A stretch of 64,000 nt of DNA from positions 18,534,721-18,598,720 of the forward strand of contig NW_025062479.1 in assembly GCF_000002995.4 (NCBI RefSeq), written 5' to 3'. Made by a program: the position numbers and the translations under genes. Below, in pieces: positions 60,333 through 64,000 of this stretch. The stretch is from Brugia malayi (Eukaryota > Nematoda > Chromadorea > Rhabditida > Onchocercidae). Within the stretch, counting starts at the first letter, position 1; each line of letters starts with the position of its first letter. The notes under the pieces are model-generated. The model was not told where the DNA came from. It was given only the letters and a program-made list of their open reading frames with translations, and did no database searches.

Positions 60333-60533
60333 TTAAATGCTAAATTCAGAAATGCGGTGTTGTTTTTTAACTTCCGGTAGTAATTCTTCCAGCCTCAGTA
60401 TTTCCCTCAGCATGTCAAGCTCGCAAATGATGCATATCATTTTTACTCTTTGTATGGAATGTTCAACTATCGCTGCTCGGAGTGAGACAAGAAAACTTTG
60501 TTTACGAAGTCTCATTAATTCTCCATTCTGTCC
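60333..60533 (-). CDS. Possible terminal exon with coiled-coil-like sequence
   Basis: Behind a GAATGTAG acceptor (phase 2) the frame is open for 66 codons to TAA-type termination. It is rich in L, E, R and K in heptad-like spacing, for example LDMLREILRLEELLPEVKK, with a CIIC motif near the middle. No upstream exon in the right phase was found. It is reported because composition is protein-like; it may be chance. Confidence 0.22.
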   Translation of the reverse strand, partial: GQNGELMRLRKQSFLVSLRAAIVEHSIQRVKMICIICELDMLREILRLEELLPEVKKQHRISEFSI

Positions 60534-63378
60534 CACATTACTACATTCAGTTAAGTGGATTCAGATTCTAACTAATGTCGCAAAATTTCTTGTAATCACT
60601 GTTTGCTGTGCTTACACTGATATTTCCACTTTTTTCCAAGAGAAAATTCGTTTCCAGTATTTCTTTTGAGGAAAAATTATTGCAAGTACAGATCATTAAT
60701 TGTTGTCATTGCTCTGTAATATAAAAATTTTTCGGAGTGTTAGAAGCAGAAAATGATTTAAGAAGGTTCGCTATTTGTGCTTGTAGTGCAAGTAGCTCTT
60801 ACCTGACTCAAATTGGTACAACCCTTACATGGGGCTTCCTGAAAGGTCATGCTTCTCCTAACAATTTTCTGGTTTATAGATTTCAAGAGTAACTCTTTTG
60901 AAGTATAAAGCGTTGCAATGAAATATTTCAAATCCCAAACATCCATTCAGCCATTTCAAGCCATTGATTCTTTTTACCGGAATCAATGACATTTGCAACT
61001 TTCTTAGCGTCTTTTCGCTTTGCAATGAAATATCTGCTTGCTATGCACACATAACGACATCGACTACAAAGCCACAAGATGAATTAGCAAGACTCTCCTA
61101 TTACATAGCACCGATCGCTTTACTTTTTTATTTAAATCTATAAAAATTCTTAGGAACATCAGTATAAAAGTAGTGTTGAAAATAAATTAATAAAGCGAAA
61201 ATTTAAGTACTCACTTATTTTGCAATTGTTCCACTTTTTCTCGAATATATAAACGAATTTCTCGAATATGTAAGTAATTCTTGTAATTTCATACTTGGAA
61301 TTAGCTTTTAATTTCTAGATTTTCTTAATAAAACAACTTGGTTTGGGTGCTTCTTCTTTGAGAGTGTGTTTGGGTTTTGAATATATATATACGTCATCAA
61401 CCTAGACTTTCTTCCAATAATATACTCAAGCATATCTGATTGCGTCTGACTGCTCTTTGTGGATTTTTTCCAAAAAAGAAAGCCAAGCACTGTCTATAAA
61501 ATGTGTTATGAAAGAAAAAAATGCAGAATATTGGTGTGATGTCATGCAAACTTGAAAGTCCACTGAGAATCGATGAAGCTACTACTGCTTCCAGGCTCCT
61601 AACCATATCTTTTTTCTGTCTGCTTTCATCCTTTTTTATGCATCCCCTAAGTTTCTTTAAATTTCCATTCGGATTTCCAATCGCTTGAAAAATTCTTGAA
61701 GCACTCTTTAAATTTGTACCTTTGGAATTAGTTTTTCAAAATTTTATTTGATCTCCTCAATTTTAATGCTATTTTTTTTTAAAAAAAAAAGATGTGGTAC
61801 TATTGTGCTAAGCATGAATGAATACTTCTCTGTTTTTGAACCACTAGGGAACAAGTTTTTTGAAGCCAATGCAGAGAAGTACATCAATTCATGCTTTTCA
61901 TAAATCTTCCAAAACACTAAATTTTAGTTAGCTTTCTGTTTTATGCATTCCATTTTCATCTGTTTTTAGCAACGTTTCAAGCGCATTCTGTATCCTTGTC
62001 AAAATTCATTTTTTACTTTTGTTTAATGAGTACTGAATTTATATACTTTCGTACACATCATACATTTCATAATATGAATCATTTTTTAGTCTCAAACTAA
62101 TCTGAAATTCTAATTTAACAAAAATTCGAATGAATCACATCTTTTACCACTATATGACGTTAAAATTGTTTTGAAGGATGTTGTTTTCAATGGATCTGAT
62201 AAATTAGAAGAAAGGAAGATAACAACATTTTCAAAGCAAATACTCTCTTTCCAATTAACTGGCTTTTATTCGTATATAGTTAGAGAAGAATTAATGGTTC
62301 TACTCTGTGACTTTTCTTTATTCCATTCTTACCAATTTCTAAGGAAAATCTGAGGAATTGACTGAGGAATGGAAGAATTTTAATTTTAATTGAATATTCC
62401 GAATGGTTCTTAAATTATTACTTTATGTTAGTCGCTTCAAGCTATATCTTACTCATTTCCAATAAGAATATAAATATTAATTAGTAGCTTATCTTCTTAA
62501 ATTCGGGTAATTAATTGTTCATATACCCTGTAATTACAACTAGAATGTTGTAAAGATGGTCCATATTATCAATGATGGAGATATATCAAAGAATTATTAA
62601 ACAAATTGTCAAGTCGTGTCTTTTTAGTGCTTCGAATTTTACGGAGTAAATGTGAATTCATAAAAATTCCTTTCAGGCAAATCGACAAGTGTCCTTATTT
62701 GTTACTGCATTGTAGCTGCCCATCAGAATAAGTGCCCACTGTCCTATGCTTTCTTAAATCGATTCGATTTATTAAAATTTTTCCTTTCCTCACAATTTTA
62801 ATATCACTGAACATGGACCTTTAATCTCACTATTAGTTATGCATCATGCGGTAAATGAATCTTCATTCTTCGTAACTATCATTGAACTTTTTTCACTTTG
62901 TATTAAACATTCTTACAATTATTGCTACTATTATATCACCGCTGCTATTAGAACTGCCATTGCGACAAAACCGCTACTACTTTTGCTTCTATCACTACAC
63001 CACTGCTTAACAAAATACACTGCCCTTTCAAATTTCTGCAGTTAATACCTACTGTTTTCCTTTTTAAATTATTCCCAATGGCTAGCCGATTTGATCAGAA
63101 TTATTAGCTCGGTGATTTATTAATCAAAATAAATAACTACTCTTCTTGCTGAAGCAATTGAAGCAATTTTCCTCGATTAAGAAATTCTAATTAAGCTAAA
63201 TTTATTTAATTTAACAATCGTATCAAATACTTCTCAACACTCAGAATTTCTTAAAAATTAAAAAATTGTGAAAGAAACAAAAACTTGGAAGTGAAATCTT
63301 GAAAAGAAAAGTAAAAAATTAAAGTAGAAAAGAATGGAAATGTTTAGTAAAGACATGACAAGCAGCTGCTAATGCGCT

Positions 63379-63896
63379 ATGCAAGTTGGGATAGGATGCT
63401 ATACAATATGCTTGTTCGGTGTCATTCAACATCTACTGAACCTTTCCAATGGTGCTATCCGGCAAACACATCCAATTGAGCTTACCATCGATTCCGGTTC
63501 CATAAGAGGAGAATATTTGGTAAGCAAAATGCACAAAGCTTCTAAAAGGCTTACATCCTACACGCTAACCATGGAGCATATTAGTCTTAAAAATCTTCCT
63601 AAGTCTTTCTTTAAGTTATAAACGACAAAACGTTTTCTTTCCAAATCTTCAATTCTCATTCCTTTATAAGATGAAAATCAACCTCAAATCTATGCATAAT
63701 ATTGAAGCTATAATGAGCAATAATTACATATACTGTTAATACTATTTAACTGAATTAAAAATAGTAAAATTAATCATCTAAAGATGTCATATTACATAGA
63801 AATGCTATATTTTTATAGACAATTGGTGCAAACGATTTTGCAGTTTTTAAAGGAATTCCTTACGCTGCACCACCCGTTGGTTCGCTTCGCTTTCAG
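63379..63896 (+). CDS. Carboxylesterase type B, N-terminus (runs off the right edge)
   Basis: Exon 1 is 63379-63519 and exon 2 is 63819-63896, both phase 0, followed by a GTAATT donor; the remainder lies beyond the window. The N-terminus is a signal peptide (CYTICLFGVIQHLLNLSNG) followed by ELTIDSGSIRGEYL, then AVFKGIPYAAPPVGSLRFQ. The last is the signature start of the alpha/beta-hydrolase carboxylesterase/cholinesterase/neuroligin family, the F-x-G-I-P-Y-A-x-P-P-V-G-x-L-R-F motif. The catalytic Ser-Glu-His residues would be further along, so enzyme or neuroligin-like adhesion role cannot be decided. Likely secreted or membrane-anchored. An out-of-frame ATG at 63372 precedes the chosen start by 7 nt. 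Confidence 0.82.
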
Positions 63897-64000
63897 GTAA
63901 TTCTGCAACAGTGTTGTATAACATCAAGTAAATAAATTAGCCATATTTCATTCAGTTCGGCACTGTAAATTAAATTTAAAAAAAAAATTTTTTTTTGTGT

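Larger units (their letters stand above)
57769..63378. other. Largest gene-poor stretch of the window
   Basis: About 5.6 kb with no firm gene. Two minus-strand frames are coding-like: 60946-60803, ending at a CAG/GTAAGA donor, and 60533-60333, leucine-rich and helical, after a GAATGTAG acceptor. Their phases do not match each other. The stretch probably includes the promoter of the carboxylesterase gene on the plus strand. Confidence 0.5.

Overview
This window looks like nuclear DNA of a parasitic nematode, most like a filarial or related spirurid worm. It is AT-rich, rich in homopolymer runs, and its genes are split into many small exons by GT..AG introns with T-rich TTTTCAG-type acceptors. 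Several predicted start codons sit just downstream of an unpaired acceptor, as expected for spliced-leader (SL) trans-splicing. Gene identities come from reading spliced exons by eye and from recalled family features; no database search was run. Phase agreement between consecutive exons was checked for every multi-exon model reported as a gene.

Left end (1-10 kb, minus strand): a tandem series of a multipass membrane protein (9.88-7.33 kb), the kinetochore protein Zwilch (6.05-1.23 kb) and the N-terminus of the kinetochore protein MIS12 (616 to beyond the left edge). Zwilch and MIS12 lie 611 bp apart in the same direction with SL-type acceptors, so they may form an operon of two kinetochore genes.

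10-19 kb: mostly non-coding, with a near-perfect hairpin at 12.6 kb, a decayed-looking DNAJC16-type gene on the plus strand (13.7-16 kb), and a complete TMEM60 orthologue (17.80-18.60 kb).

19-32 kb (plus strand): a four-exon SnoaL/NTF2-like protein (19.9-21.5 kb), the 3' exons of an acidic unknown protein (24.4-26.9 kb), and a seven-exon neuropeptide-type GPCR (27.6-31.5 kb).

33.7-44.4 kb (minus strand): the FTZ-F1/NR5A nuclear receptor nhr-25, with DNA-binding domain, FTZ-F1 box, ligand-binding domain and AF-2 helix, a 4.76-kb intron, and a broken second copy of its second zinc-finger exon inside an intron.

48-58 kb: a two-exon 89-residue hydrophobic protein (plus), then on the minus strand a three-gene series: a 197-residue type I membrane protein, a 546-residue secreted, possibly GPI-anchored protein of the IgGFc-binding N-terminal-domain type, and an 85-residue protein whose ATG abuts an SL-type acceptor. 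57.8-63.4 kb is largely gene-free. The right edge holds the first two exons of a carboxylesterase-type protein (plus).
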